Below are positions 9,158-17,792 of a DNA stretch of 64,000 nt, one piece after another (position 1 is the first letter of the stretch; each line of letters starts with the position of its first letter). The notes under the pieces were generated by a model. It was given only the letters and a program-made list of their open reading frames with translations, did no database searches and was not told the origin of the DNA. The DNA is from JAJEFO01 sp965214325 (GTDB lineage: Bacteria; Pseudomonadota; Alphaproteobacteria; Rhodobacterales; Rhodobacteraceae), in assembly GCA_965214325.1 (NCBI GenBank), contig CBDCBG010000006.1, forward strand, positions 186,001 to 250,000, given 5' to 3'. A program made the translations under genes and the position numbers.

Positions 9158-10033
9158 GCCGGCTTCGGCGATCATCCAGCGAAAGACCTCATCGATTTCA
9201 CGTCGGTTCCGTGCACCGGGCCGTGTCAGCAGGTGAAACGAGCGCGCCGGGGAAAGGTCGATGCCGAAGGGCTTCAACAGCCTTCCGGCATCAAGGTCGG
9301 GCTGACAGAAAGGAAAGATGCCAAGGGCCATGCCCTGGCCGTCGACCGCCGCTTGAATGACGACGTTGGTGTCGACAATGACCGCCTTGTCCCAAAGCTC
9401 GACGCCCGGGCAACCGGCCAATCGCAGCCATTCCTGCCATTCGCCACGGTCCTGTTGGTGGATTATCGGAAAGCGCACGACATCGCTGGCTGTCTCCGGC
9501 AGGCCGAGCGTTTCGACCATCCGGGGGCTGACCACCGGAGAATAGCGTATTTCCAGCAAGGGATGCACGTCAAGGCCAGACCAGTTTCCCGTTCCCCAAT
9601 CCACCGCGATGTCGCAGGTCATCATTTTTTCGTCGGTGATTCGTGGCGAGTTTTGCAATTCGAGCTGAATGCCGGGCAGGTCGGTCAGAAGCCGGTCCAG
9701 TCGCGGAATCATCCAACGTGAGGCAAATATGGGCCCGACAGCGAGCGAGACGGATTTGCGGGGCGGTCTGACATGGGTGGTGACTTCCGCGCGAATGTCC
9801 TCCAGCGAGCGCGTCAGGACCCGGGACAGCGACCTTCCCGCATCGGTAAGCACAACCGCGCGAGTCTTGCGGATGAACAGCTGGCAGCCAAGGTCCCGTT
9901 CAAGCCGCCGTATCTGGTTGCTGACCGTCGTTGCGCTGACGCAAAGCTCGTCGGCTGCGCTCTTGAAGCTGAGTCGTCGCGCGGCAACCTCGAAAGTGCG
10001 TAGTGCCGCGAGCGGCAGATTGCGGATATGCAT
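9065..10033 (-). CDS. LysR-family regulator, GcvA-like
   Basis: This 322-residue LysR transcription factor has a winged helix-turn-helix at residues 8-66 (FEVAARRLSFKSAADELCVSA), then a periplasmic-binding-protein-like effector domain. The opening LPLAALRTFEVAARRLSF and the internal WGTGNW block are typical of the GcvA branch. The start at 10033 has GAGGG upstream. It is divergent from the MttB-like gene (120 bp apart), its most likely target, and convergent with the S51 peptidase. Effector unknown. Confidence 0.93.
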   Translation of the reverse strand: MHIRNLPLAALRTFEVAARRLSFKSAADELCVSATTVSNQIRRLERDLGCQLFIRKTRAVVLTDAGRSLSRVLTRSLEDIRAEVTTHVRPPRKSVSLAVGPIFASRWMIPRLDRLLTDLPGIQLELQNSPRITDEKMMTCDIAVDWGTGNWSGLDVHPLLEIRYSPVVSPRMVETLGLPETASDVVRFPIIHQQDRGEWQEWLRLAGCPGVELWDKAVIVDTNVVIQAAVDGQGMALGIFPFCQPDLDAGRLLKPFGIDLSPARSFHLLTRPGARNRREIDEVFRWMIAEAGSDHQGLLPGLATPVAGNLMDKGRTIAGVRR

Positions 10034-10153
10034 GCCGAAGCGCCCTCTCGGCCATGGACCAAATAATGTTCATCCATATTCGCCCGACTAGTCGCTTGTC
10101 CAACAAATCCCTCATGAGAGCATCAAGGCCGTGTCAATGAACAGGCGATAACC

Positions 10154-11692
10154 GTGAGACGCAGCAGACGAGGCGGCGCAAGGACGCGTACGGGCAGAAC
10201 CGGCTCCGCGGAGATTGCCCAGATGCCGGCATTGCCGACCGAGGGGGGGCGGCTCAGCCTCCTGACCGATGCGGAATTGAGCCGGATTCACGAGACCTCG
10301 CTGACGCTGTTGGCAGACTTCGGGCTGAGCGAAGCCCCGAAGAGCGTCGTGGACCTGGTTTGCGCGGCGGGCGGCGGGATATCCGGCGAGGGCCGATTGC
10401 TGTTTCCGCGGGGACTGGTCGAGTCCGCGATCGCGCACGCGCGCCGCGGGATCACGCTCTACGGCCGGGGTCCAGGTCACGACCTGCGAATGGACGCTGG
10501 CGCCGTGCACGTCGGCTCTGGCGGTGCGGCCCCATTGGTCATGGATTTCGACGGTGGACGCTACCGTCCCTCCACGCTGGCGGATCTCTACGACGCCGCG
10601 CGGATGGTCGATGCCCTTCGTCATGTTCAGTTCTTTTCGCGGTCCCTCGTAGCCCGAGACATGGAAACCGACAGGGTGCTTGACATCAACACGTGCTACG
10701 CTGCCTTGGCGGGAACATCGAAACATGTGCTGGCGAGTGCCAATGCACCGGCCCACGTGGACGACATTGCCTTGATGTGTCACCTCGTGGCCGGATCAGC
10801 CGAGGCGTTCGCCGAGCGGCCCTTCCTGTCGCTCAACATAAACCACGTCGCGCCACCGATGCGGTTCTCGACCAATGCAGCCGAAGTTCTTGTCGCGGCG
10901 GCACGGGCAGGCATTCCCTGCATGGTCAACACTTTCGGACAAATGGGGGCGTCAAGCCCGGTGACGGCAGCGGGCTGCATAGCGCAAAGCAATGCCGAAA
11001 CCCTGGCCGGCCTGGTCGTCGCCTGGCTTGCCGAACCGGAAACGCCCCTGATCTACGGGGCCCGGCCCATGGTGACAGACCTGCGAACAGGGGGCATGGC
11101 CGGCGGCAGCGGCGAGCAGGCCATGTTGACGGCGGCCGCAACGCAAATGGCGCGCTACCACGGATTGCCGAACTCGACCATCGCTGGCGCGACCGACAGC
11201 AAGCTGGCAGATGCGCAATCGGGCTACGAGAAGGCGCTGTCGATAACCATGGCGGCGCATGCCGGCGCAAACCTGATCACCCAGGCCGCAGGCATGCAGG
11301 CCGGGTTGACGGGGGCGTCATTCGAGGCCTACGTGATCGACAACGAGATGCTTGGCGCGGTCCGCCGCGGCCTTGCCCCCATCGAGGTCAGCGCGGAAAC
11401 GCTGTCACCCGCGATGATCGCCGACACGATAAGGGACCAGGGGCATTTCCTTGGCCACGCGCAAACCTTCGGGCGGATGAAGTCTGAGTTTCTCTACCCC
11501 GACCTCGCTGATCGCCGTTCGGTCCAGGACTGGGAAGCCGCCGGCAGGCCGGAAATCGGGGCGGGCGCGAGAATGGTTGCGGCCGAGGTCCTGAGCTCGC
11601 ACTTCCCCGAACACCTTGCCAGCGACGTCGATCGTGAAATCCGGTCGAGGTTCGACATTCGCCTGGCCCGATCCAGGATGCAGGGACGATGA
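10154..11692 (+). CDS. MttB-family methyltransferase, non-pyrrolysine type
   Basis: This 512-residue protein belongs to the trimethylamine methyltransferase (MttB/COG5598) family, which takes a methyl group from quaternary or tertiary amines to a corrinoid protein. The full barrel runs without an in-frame amber codon, so it belongs to the pyrrolysine-free branch that includes glycine-betaine demethylases. No corrinoid protein or reactivase gene is visible in the window, so the methyl acceptor must be encoded elsewhere or the chemistry differs. The GTG start has only a weak AGGCG upstream. It is coupled by ATGA to the ketopantoate-reductase-like gene. A second MttB tail, decayed, lies at 57785. 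Confidence 0.85.
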   Translation: MRRSRRGGARTRTGRTGSAEIAQMPALPTEGGRLSLLTDAELSRIHETSLTLLADFGLSEAPKSVVDLVCAAGGGISGEGRLLFPRGLVESAIAHARRGITLYGRGPGHDLRMDAGAVHVGSGGAAPLVMDFDGGRYRPSTLADLYDAARMVDALRHVQFFSRSLVARDMETDRVLDINTCYAALAGTSKHVLASANAPAHVDDIALMCHLVAGSAEAFAERPFLSLNINHVAPPMRFSTNAAEVLVAAARAGIPCMVNTFGQMGASSPVTAAGCIAQSNAETLAGLVVAWLAEPETPLIYGARPMVTDLRTGGMAGGSGEQAMLTAAATQMARYHGLPNSTIAGATDSKLADAQSGYEKALSITMAAHAGANLITQAAGMQAGLTGASFEAYVIDNEMLGAVRRGLAPIEVSAETLSPAMIADTIRDQGHFLGHAQTFGRMKSEFLYPDLADRRSVQDWEAAGRPEIGAGARMVAAEVLSSHFPEHLASDVDREIRSRFDIRLARSRMQGR

Positions 11693-12624
11693 AGATCGCC
11701 ATTCTCGGCACGGGCGCAATGGGGTCGGTCTATGCCGGCCTGTTCAGCGAGGCCGGGCACCCGGTTTGGGCGGTGGACCCGTGGCGTGATCATGTGAGCG
11801 CGATCCGCAAATCGGGACTGCGGCTGGAAGGTGCCAGCGGCAATCGCGTCGTTCACGGCATTTCCGCGACGACTGACTTCTCTGACGCGGGAGCATGCGA
11901 TCTGATCGTGATTGCGACCAAGGTCGCCGGCGTTGAATGTGCCGCCCGGTCGATTGCGCCATATGTGTCCGAAGCGACGCTGGTGCTCACGATCCAGAAT
12001 GGCCTTGGCGCGGCGGAACGGATCGCGGCGCACATGTCGTTGGAGAATGTCCTTCTTGGCGTGGCGGACGGTTTCGGGGCGTCGCTGAAGGCTCCGGGAC
12101 ACGTGCATCACTATGCCATGAACCTGATCCGCATCGGGGAGATTGCCGGAGGTGCCAGCGCTCGCGCCGAGGCACTTGCGGAAATCTGGCGCGGGGCCGG
12201 TTTCAAGGCCAGGGCCTTCGACGACATTCAGCAACTGATCTGGGAGAAGTTCCTCTGCAACGTCACGTTCAGCGCAGCCTGCACCGTGTTCGACACGACC
12301 GTGGGTGAACTCATTGCGCATCCAGAACGCTGGCAGATCGCCTTGGGCGCAATGCGGGAAGCCTATGCAATTGCCCGTGCCAGGCAGATCAATCTGAGCT
12401 TCGACGACCCGGTTGCCTATGTCACCGCCTTTGGCGCTAGAATGCCCGATGCGCGTCCCTCCATGGCTCTTGACCACAGGGCACGCCGCGTCTCGGAACT
12501 GGATGCGGTCAACGGGCAGGTGCCGATCCTTGGCCGTGCGCACGGGATCGCAACACCGTACAACGACACGCTTGTGGAGACACTGCGTCAGCGGGAGGAG
12601 GCGTTTCCAGGAAGGCCGAAGTGA
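11689..12624 (+). CDS. Ketopantoate reductase-like NADPH dehydrogenase
   Basis: This 311-residue member of the PanE/ApbA family opens with a Rossmann fold containing GTGAMGSVYAG (7-17). It continues with a TIQNGLGAAERI block and a C-terminal all-helical domain with WEKFLCN, which carries the expected catalytic Lys. PanE makes pantoate, but members beside catabolic methyltransferases usually reduce or oxidise other 2-oxo/2-hydroxy acids. Here the ATGA overlap with the MttB-like gene points to a catabolic step on the demethylated product. Biosynthetic PanE cannot be excluded from sequence alone. Confidence 0.85.
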   Translation: MKIAILGTGAMGSVYAGLFSEAGHPVWAVDPWRDHVSAIRKSGLRLEGASGNRVVHGISATTDFSDAGACDLIVIATKVAGVECAARSIAPYVSEATLVLTIQNGLGAAERIAAHMSLENVLLGVADGFGASLKAPGHVHHYAMNLIRIGEIAGGASARAEALAEIWRGAGFKARAFDDIQQLIWEKFLCNVTFSAACTVFDTTVGELIAHPERWQIALGAMREAYAIARARQINLSFDDPVAYVTAFGARMPDARPSMALDHRARRVSELDAVNGQVPILGRAHGIATPYNDTLVETLRQREEAFPGRPK

Positions 12625-13069
12625 AGCCGGCCAGTTTCGAAGGGGCAGGGCAGTCGGGCCTTTGCGCCACTGGCGGCGATGTCGTGATTCGGTTACCGGA
12701 CGCGGTGCATGCCAACTTTCCTTGAAAGGCCCCCGGCCGCGTAGCGGCCCTCCCGGCGCCGGTCCATCCACACCGAAGCGCCGAGAATCCTGGCTGCGTC
12801 CTACTGGCTTGGATGCCCGGCCTGTCTTCGCTCGAAGAGTTCCGCGAGCTTCGCCTGCATTCTCCTCAGCATCCCCCGGAATTCGAAAAAATGGCTCAAG
12901 GGAAAGGACTTGCGTGCAGACGATCCGCCTTGTTCGCCTTGCAGTTCCGCCCGGACGGGAACGCGTCGCGTCTGGCCTGAGACATGCAGACGCTTTCCGG
13001 GGCGAGGCAGGGATTTCGTGGTACAACGCGTCCGCTGCGGCCGGTGGCCCCTGTTGGACGCGGCGCTCC
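12625..13069. other. Gap between convergent operons, no gene recognised
   Basis: About 445 bases lie between the convergent PanE-like and DmdA-like genes. A short inverted repeat (GGCCGCGTAGCGGCC, near 12733-12747) could act as a bidirectional terminator or be an insertion-sequence scar. Open frames on both strands cross the gap but match no family I recognise. Confidence 0.4.
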
Positions 13070-14182
13070 TTACTTGAAGGGCAGGGCCGAGACGGTTCCG
13101 CCGCAGACGACATGGTCGGTGCGGTGCACCGTGACAGGCTGGCCGGCATCCCAGAAATCCCGGTCGATCAGCGACAGGCCGACATTGCGCTTCAGGCGAG
13201 GGGACCAGATCGCACTGGTCACACGGCCGACCTGCTGGCTGTCGACATGGACCGGCCAGGGTTCAGAACAGGTGGGGCAGGGGCCGCCGTCGAACAGGAT
13301 TCCGCGAATTTCGCGCGTGGCGCCCTTGTCAGCCAAACGGCGCAGGGCATCTTGACCAAGGTAGTCGACCGTCCCGTCCAGACTGCAGAATTTCTTGAGT
13401 CCGATTTCCAGTGGATTGTTTTCGCGGGTCATTTCGTTGCCATAGGACAGGAGTCCCCCCTCGATCCGTTCGATCAGGTTGGGACATCCGGGGGCTATGC
13501 CGAACCTCTGGCCGGTCTGCCAGATCGCATCCCAGAGCGCGGCTCCCAAATGTCCGCCGTGAAGATAGATCTCGAACCCTCCTTGCCGAGAATAGCCCGA
13601 CCGTGCGATCATCTGCCGCGTCCCGGCGAAGTCGATCCAGCCGAACTTGAAGAATCCTATGTCGCGAACATGCGATCCGAACAGGTCGCAAAGCAGGGCT
13701 TCGGCCTTTGGCCCTTGTACGGCCAGCGGCGAAACATCGGGTTCGTCAACTGACACGTCGAACCCGCGCCCAAGGGCCAAGCCCTTGGCGAACAACAACA
13801 CGTCGGAATCCGCGATGGAGAGCCAGAACCGGTCTTCCGCCAGCTTCAGCAGCACCGGGTCGTTGATCAGACCGGCGCGCTCGTCCGTGATCGGCACATA
13901 GAGGCAGTCGCCCACATTCGCGCGCGAGATGTCGCGCGGCGTCATCCACTGCACCAGCCGCGCCGCGTCCGGGCCTGAGACATGAACCTGACGCTGGCAG
14001 GCAACGTCCCAGACCTGAACATGCTCGCGCAAGTGCCAATAGTCCTCTTCGACCGTGCGGCCATAGGCCCTGGGCAGGAGCATGTGATTGACCACGGAGT
14101 ATCCGGCGACGCCGCTGGCTTCGGCCGAGGCCGTGTAAGGTGTGCGGCGCAACCGGCGGGAAAAGCCCAACTCGCTAGCCAT
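13070..14182 (-). CDS. Folate-dependent methyltransferase, DmdA-like GcvT family
   Basis: This 370-residue aminomethyltransferase-fold protein is predicted to pass a methyl or one-carbon group from a small substrate to tetrahydrofolate. The segments YSVVNHMLLP, EDYWHLREHVQVWDVACQR, WMTPRDIS, DVSPLAVQGPKAEAL and GCPNLIERIEGGLLSYGNE match the DMSP demethylase-like branch rather than glycine-cleavage T protein. Whether DMSP itself is the substrate is unknown, because this branch contains several non-DMSP clades. It is the last gene of a four-gene operon, and its ATG overlaps the transthyretin-like stop by eight bases. Its neighbours suggest demethylation within a hydroxy/oxo-acid pathway. Confidence 0.88.
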   Translation of the reverse strand: MASELGFSRRLRRTPYTASAEASGVAGYSVVNHMLLPRAYGRTVEEDYWHLREHVQVWDVACQRQVHVSGPDAARLVQWMTPRDISRANVGDCLYVPITDERAGLINDPVLLKLAEDRFWLSIADSDVLLFAKGLALGRGFDVSVDEPDVSPLAVQGPKAEALLCDLFGSHVRDIGFFKFGWIDFAGTRQMIARSGYSRQGGFEIYLHGGHLGAALWDAIWQTGQRFGIAPGCPNLIERIEGGLLSYGNEMTRENNPLEIGLKKFCSLDGTVDYLGQDALRRLADKGATREIRGILFDGGPCPTCSEPWPVHVDSQQVGRVTSAIWSPRLKRNVGLSLIDRDFWDAGQPVTVHRTDHVVCGGTVSALPFK

Positions 14183-14525
14183 GCTCGGTGGAACACCAGA
14201 GGGAACAGCCGTGCGGCGACAGGATCAGGGGCATGTGGTAGCGCCCCTCTGCGTCGGGCATGGCGAAGCGGATCACGATCTCATCCATGATCCGAGTCCC
14301 GTGGCTGTCGGAGACACGGTCCTGCCAGTAGGCACCGGTCTGGAAGACCAGTTCGTAGCGTGCCGCCGGATCGGGTGCGGCGACCTCCCGCAACAAGCGG
14401 CCGCCATCGTCAACATGAGTGTCGAAGACTGTCTCCCCGGTTGTCAGGTTGGCCAGCCGCACGGCGATTCCGCCAGCGTGGCTGCCATCGACGGCATTGA
14501 GCGTGTGTGTTGAAACGACGGCCAT
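14175..14525 (-). CDS. Transthyretin-like protein (hydroxyisourate hydrolase family)
   Basis: This is a 116-residue single-domain protein of the HIUase/transthyretin-related family. The opening STHTLN with its His, a DTHVDDGGRL strand and the late YHMPLILSP block are characteristic. Canonical HIUases hydrolyse 5-hydroxyisourate in urate breakdown and end in Y-R-G-S. This one ends CSTEHG, so the signature tail is missing and the substrate may differ. Its ATG overlaps the ThDP-enzyme stop (TAATG) and its end overlaps the DmdA-like start, so it is fully embedded in that operon. No other urate-pathway gene is adjacent. Confidence 0.85.
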   Translation of the reverse strand: MAVVSTHTLNAVDGSHAGGIAVRLANLTTGETVFDTHVDDGGRLLREVAAPDPAARYELVFQTGAYWQDRVSDSHGTRIMDEIVIRFAMPDAEGRYHMPLILSPHGCSLWCSTEHG

Positions 14526-16255
14526 TACTCGATCGATGCCTTGTCGCGTTTGTCCGAAGTCGCCGCGACAATCGGCGAGATCACGCCCCGGCACTTGACG
14601 TTCACGCAGGCCGTCTTGCCCGAGGCCATCGCCCGGCGCAGCGCGGGGCCTAGTTGGTCGCGTGTCTCGACCAGTTCGCCATGCCCGCCGAGGCCCTCGA
14701 ACATCGTGTGGAACGGAATGTCGCGGAAGTCGGTGGCAAAGTGCTTGCCATTGGCGAACAGGCGTTCCTGCTGCTGGCTGATGCAGTCGAGGCCGCCGTT
14801 GTTGTCGATGACCACCGTGATCGGCAGTCCTTCCTGGAACGCTGCCTCGATCGACAGGCCGCCGGAAAGGAACGCTCCGTCGCCCGAGATCACAACGACA
14901 TTCCTGTCCGGATGCGTTGCCTTGGCAGAAATGCCGAAGCTCACGCCGACACCCAGCAGCGAGTAGTTTCCGGGATGCAGGATGCCGCCCAGCTTCTGGC
15001 CCCGCCAGCCCGCCATGTTCACCGCGATCTCGTTCCAGAAATGGGTGTTGCCGCCGTCGAAGACCAGCCAGTCCTCGCTCCCCATCTCGGCCTGAACGTC
15101 GAGGCCCAGCTGCAACGGGTGCATCTTGCCGCCCGAGACGTCGTCGCGCCCGGTTTCGACGCCAAGATGCGCCTCCCACTCGGCAACCCATTCGGCTCGG
15201 CGTCTCCTTTGCAGATCGAACCACGGCGCCCAGGTTCTCCCGATGCCGGAAAGCGCTTCCAGAAAGGCGCCTGGGTCGGAAAGCAGGACCTCGTCCGCGG
15301 CATGGTTGTATTCAAGTTCCTCGGTTGAGCCGTTGACGCAGATCAGCGCTGTCTCCCTGGCAATGAAAGGCGGGTTGCCGAAATTCATCTGGTTGTCGAG
15401 GCGCCCGCCGATCATCACCACGACATCGGCTTCGTGAATGGCGGGCTTGGACGGATGATACTGATGAAAGTCCGCAAGACCCATGTAGGCCTCGCATTCC
15501 TCTCCCAGCAGCTTGGCGTGATAGGGCACGTTGAAAACGGGCAACCGCAAGGTGCGCCCCGTCGCTTCGAGCCTGTGCTCGGAACCCGACCACCAGACGC
15601 CGTGACCGCCGATGATCACCGGTCGTTCGGCCTTGCGGATGATGCCCAGCAGTCGATCCAGCTCCGCCGGCTCCGGCCAGGCCCGTGGCGTGCGACGCGC
15701 CGACCGGGACCAAGGGCGTTCCGCCCGGCCCGCATCCTCGTCGAAGGAGGAGAACATCACGTCGACCGGCAGGCTGATGTGCACCGGTCCGGGGTAGCCT
15801 GTCGTCGCGGCATGCCACGCCCGGTCGACGAACTCGCCGATGCGCTCGCCGTCCGTGACCTGAACCGAGTATTTCACCAAGGGCGCAGCGATCGCCACGT
15901 CGTCGATCTCCTTGAAGCCGCCGGCGCCTTGGCGCTTCAGGGTCGACGATCCGGTCACGAAGATCACCGGGGACCGCTCGCCGCCGGCCTCCAGCATCGC
16001 CGGGACGGCGTTTGCGAATCCCTCGGGACCGACCAGGCAGACCGAGGGCTTGCGCGTGATCCTGGTGTGCCCATCCGCCAGGTGACCGGCGACCTGCTCG
16101 TGCGGGCAATTGATCACGGGCATCTGGCATTCCATGAAGCCTTCCAGCGCCGGATTGCAGAATCCGCCTGCAAGGGTGAAGACATGATCCACGCCCTTTT
16201 CCTTGAGCGCACGGGCCAACAGCGCGCCCCCGCGAATTCGATTGGTCTCGCTCAT
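14525..16255 (-). CDS. Thiamine-diphosphate enzyme, acetolactate-synthase-like
   Basis: This 576-residue ThDP enzyme has the three-domain layout of the family. The N-terminal pyrimidine domain carries the cofactor-activating Glu53 in PHEQVAGH, a central domain follows, and the C-terminal domain holds the ThDP/Mg motif GDG at 458-460 with NN at 485-486. Such enzymes decarboxylate or ligate 2-oxo acids. Glu53 argues against glyoxylate carboligase, which lacks it. The chosen ATG (16255) has GGTGG upstream; the frame extends 45 codons further but reads as noise. Encoded downstream of the FMN 2-hydroxyacid dehydrogenase, whose 2-oxo product is an attractive substrate. Confidence 0.88.
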   Translation of the reverse strand: MSETNRIRGGALLARALKEKGVDHVFTLAGGFCNPALEGFMECQMPVINCPHEQVAGHLADGHTRITRKPSVCLVGPEGFANAVPAMLEAGGERSPVIFVTGSSTLKRQGAGGFKEIDDVAIAAPLVKYSVQVTDGERIGEFVDRAWHAATTGYPGPVHISLPVDVMFSSFDEDAGRAERPWSRSARRTPRAWPEPAELDRLLGIIRKAERPVIIGGHGVWWSGSEHRLEATGRTLRLPVFNVPYHAKLLGEECEAYMGLADFHQYHPSKPAIHEADVVVMIGGRLDNQMNFGNPPFIARETALICVNGSTEELEYNHAADEVLLSDPGAFLEALSGIGRTWAPWFDLQRRRRAEWVAEWEAHLGVETGRDDVSGGKMHPLQLGLDVQAEMGSEDWLVFDGGNTHFWNEIAVNMAGWRGQKLGGILHPGNYSLLGVGVSFGISAKATHPDRNVVVISGDGAFLSGGLSIEAAFQEGLPITVVIDNNGGLDCISQQQERLFANGKHFATDFRDIPFHTMFEGLGGHGELVETRDQLGPALRRAMASGKTACVNVKCRGVISPIVAATSDKRDKASIE

Positions 16256-16271
16256 TTTTCCACCCCGCATT

Positions 16272-16298
16272 CCTCCCAGAAAGGGAGGGGTCGCTGAC
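16272..16298. repeat. Hairpin repeat shared with IscB leader region
   Basis: A stem CCTCCC/GGGAGG with a five-base loop leads into GGGAGGGGTCGCTGAC (16283-16298). The same 16 bases occur at 24967-24982, where they form the distal end of the candidate IscB omegaRNA. It sits in the 61-bp space between the FMN dehydrogenase stop and the ThDP enzyme start. It may be a solo element end or an intra-operon processing hairpin. Confidence 0.5.
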
Positions 16299-16316
16299 GC
16301 CTGCATGGCACTCACT

Positions 16317-17501
16317 CTAGGTCTTCGCCGCGATCTTGAGCTTTCGCGGCTCGCCCGGACGGGTCTTGCGGATCTCTCCTGCCGAGTCAAAAACCGCGTC
16401 TGCCCGAATCTCCGCGACCGTGTTCACGCCCAGCTGCGCGATCGCGATGTCGATGTCCTTGGCAAAGCAGTCCAGAAGCATCGACAGGCCGTTTCGCCCT
16501 CCGGCCCCGAGCGCAAAGAGCACCGGACGCCCGATCATGACGAAATTGGCCCCGAGCGCCAGGGCCTTGACAACGTCTTCACCGTTCCGAATGCCGCTGT
16601 CGAAGATCAAGGGCGCATCCGGTCCCAATGCAGTGCGGATTCTTGGCAGAATGTCTATGGCGGCTGGGACGCTGTCCAGCTGCCGGCCGCCGTGGTTAGA
16701 AACGTAGATGGCGTCGGCCCCGGTGTCATGGGCCCGCAGCGCGTCTTCCGCGGCGGTGATCCCCTTGACGATCAGGTTGCCCTTCCATTGCTCGCGCAGC
16801 CTGGCCAGAAATTCCCAGTCCGCTCCGGCTCTGCTCGCGCCGCGGTCGAACTTGGCGCCATTGCCAGTGTTCTGCGGGGAGGGAATGCCTGCAACGAGGG
16901 TCGTCAGGGACCAGCGAGGATGGGTCGCGAAATCGAGGAAAGACTTGGGCGTCAGACGAAAGGGCACATTGAACCCGTTCCGCAGGTCGCGGATGCGCCG
17001 AGATACCTGGGGGACATCCACGGTCAGGACGAGGGTGTCGTAACCCGCGTTGCGCGCCCGGTCCACCGTGGCCATCGTGAATTCGACCGATTGCCCGAAA
17101 TACAGTTGAAACCACGCTCGCTGCCCAGCCCATGCGCGCATGTCTTCCAGCGTGCCGGATGCGGCAGAGGAGAGGCAGACCGGCATGCCGACCCGGCTGG
17201 CCGCCTCGGCCAACATCCGGTCTGCTCCGGGACACACCAGATTGCACATTCCCATCGGCGCGATCCCGAGGGGAAGATTGAACTTCTGCCCCAGAAGACG
17301 TGTCACAAGGCTGCGGTCCGCGACATCGGCCATGACCCGCGGCTGCAGGCGGATGTCGTCGAACCGGGATTCGTTTCGGCGCATTCCAGCCTCTCGTCCG
17401 GCCGCGCCCTCGACAAAGTCGAAGACCAGCCGCGGCAGGCGTCGCCTGGCGATTCGGCGCGCATCCTCGGTCGAGAACAAGTTGTGATTTCTGGCCAGCA
17501 T
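16317..17501 (-). CDS. FMN-dependent 2-hydroxyacid dehydrogenase (LldD-like)
   Basis: This 394-residue enzyme of the glycolate oxidase / L-lactate dehydrogenase family oxidises an (S)-2-hydroxyacid to the 2-oxo acid using FMN. The family core VSNHGGRQLD (about 267-276) supplies the catalytic His270 and substrate-binding Arg. APMG near residue 80 and DSGIR and IGRP near the C-terminus build the FMN site. The ATG at 17501 is used; an upstream in-frame start at 17567 adds 22 residues unlike the family. It heads the operon that continues with the ThDP enzyme. It is divergent from the TRAP importer (291 bp apart), which may bring in the hydroxy acid. Confidence 0.92.
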   Translation of the reverse strand: MLARNHNLFSTEDARRIARRRLPRLVFDFVEGAAGREAGMRRNESRFDDIRLQPRVMADVADRSLVTRLLGQKFNLPLGIAPMGMCNLVCPGADRMLAEAASRVGMPVCLSSAASGTLEDMRAWAGQRAWFQLYFGQSVEFTMATVDRARNAGYDTLVLTVDVPQVSRRIRDLRNGFNVPFRLTPKSFLDFATHPRWSLTTLVAGIPSPQNTGNGAKFDRGASRAGADWEFLARLREQWKGNLIVKGITAAEDALRAHDTGADAIYVSNHGGRQLDSVPAAIDILPRIRTALGPDAPLIFDSGIRNGEDVVKALALGANFVMIGRPVLFALGAGGRNGLSMLLDCFAKDIDIAIAQLGVNTVAEIRADAVFDSAGEIRKTRPGEPRKLKIAAKT

Positions 17502-17792
17502 TCGGTCGTCGCTTGCTATGAAAGCACTTCGGGAGAACCATACAGACGAGGCTTCTGAAGTGACCAATCAAAAAATGTCCGGCACTCATACGCTATGTCT
17601 ATGTTGCCGCGGTTCGATTGCGTTTCCACGGATTCATAGGAAATTCGCATGGATAGCGCAGAGAAATAAATTTGTCGCAGTGGTTGCGCGCGGCCTAGTA
17701 TCCCGGACGTGGCGGTGAAGCCGAGTGCCGGAAATGCTGGATCACCCCGCAGTATGGATTGCAGCGGCAGGGCCGCAGCTAGGGAGGCTATC

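Noticed and set aside
11689..12624. Biosynthetic panE for pantothenate
   Set aside because: Coupling by ATGA to an MttB-like methyltransferase makes a catabolic dehydrogenase role more likely, so the symbol was withheld.
11494..13149. A 551-codon minus-strand frame across the PanE-like gene and gap
   Set aside because: It is antisense to a well-formed Rossmann protein and shows no motif; third-position GC explains the lack of stops.
14525..16255. Glyoxylate carboligase for the ThDP enzyme
   Set aside because: That enzyme lacks the cofactor-activating Glu, whereas Glu53 in PHEQ is present here.
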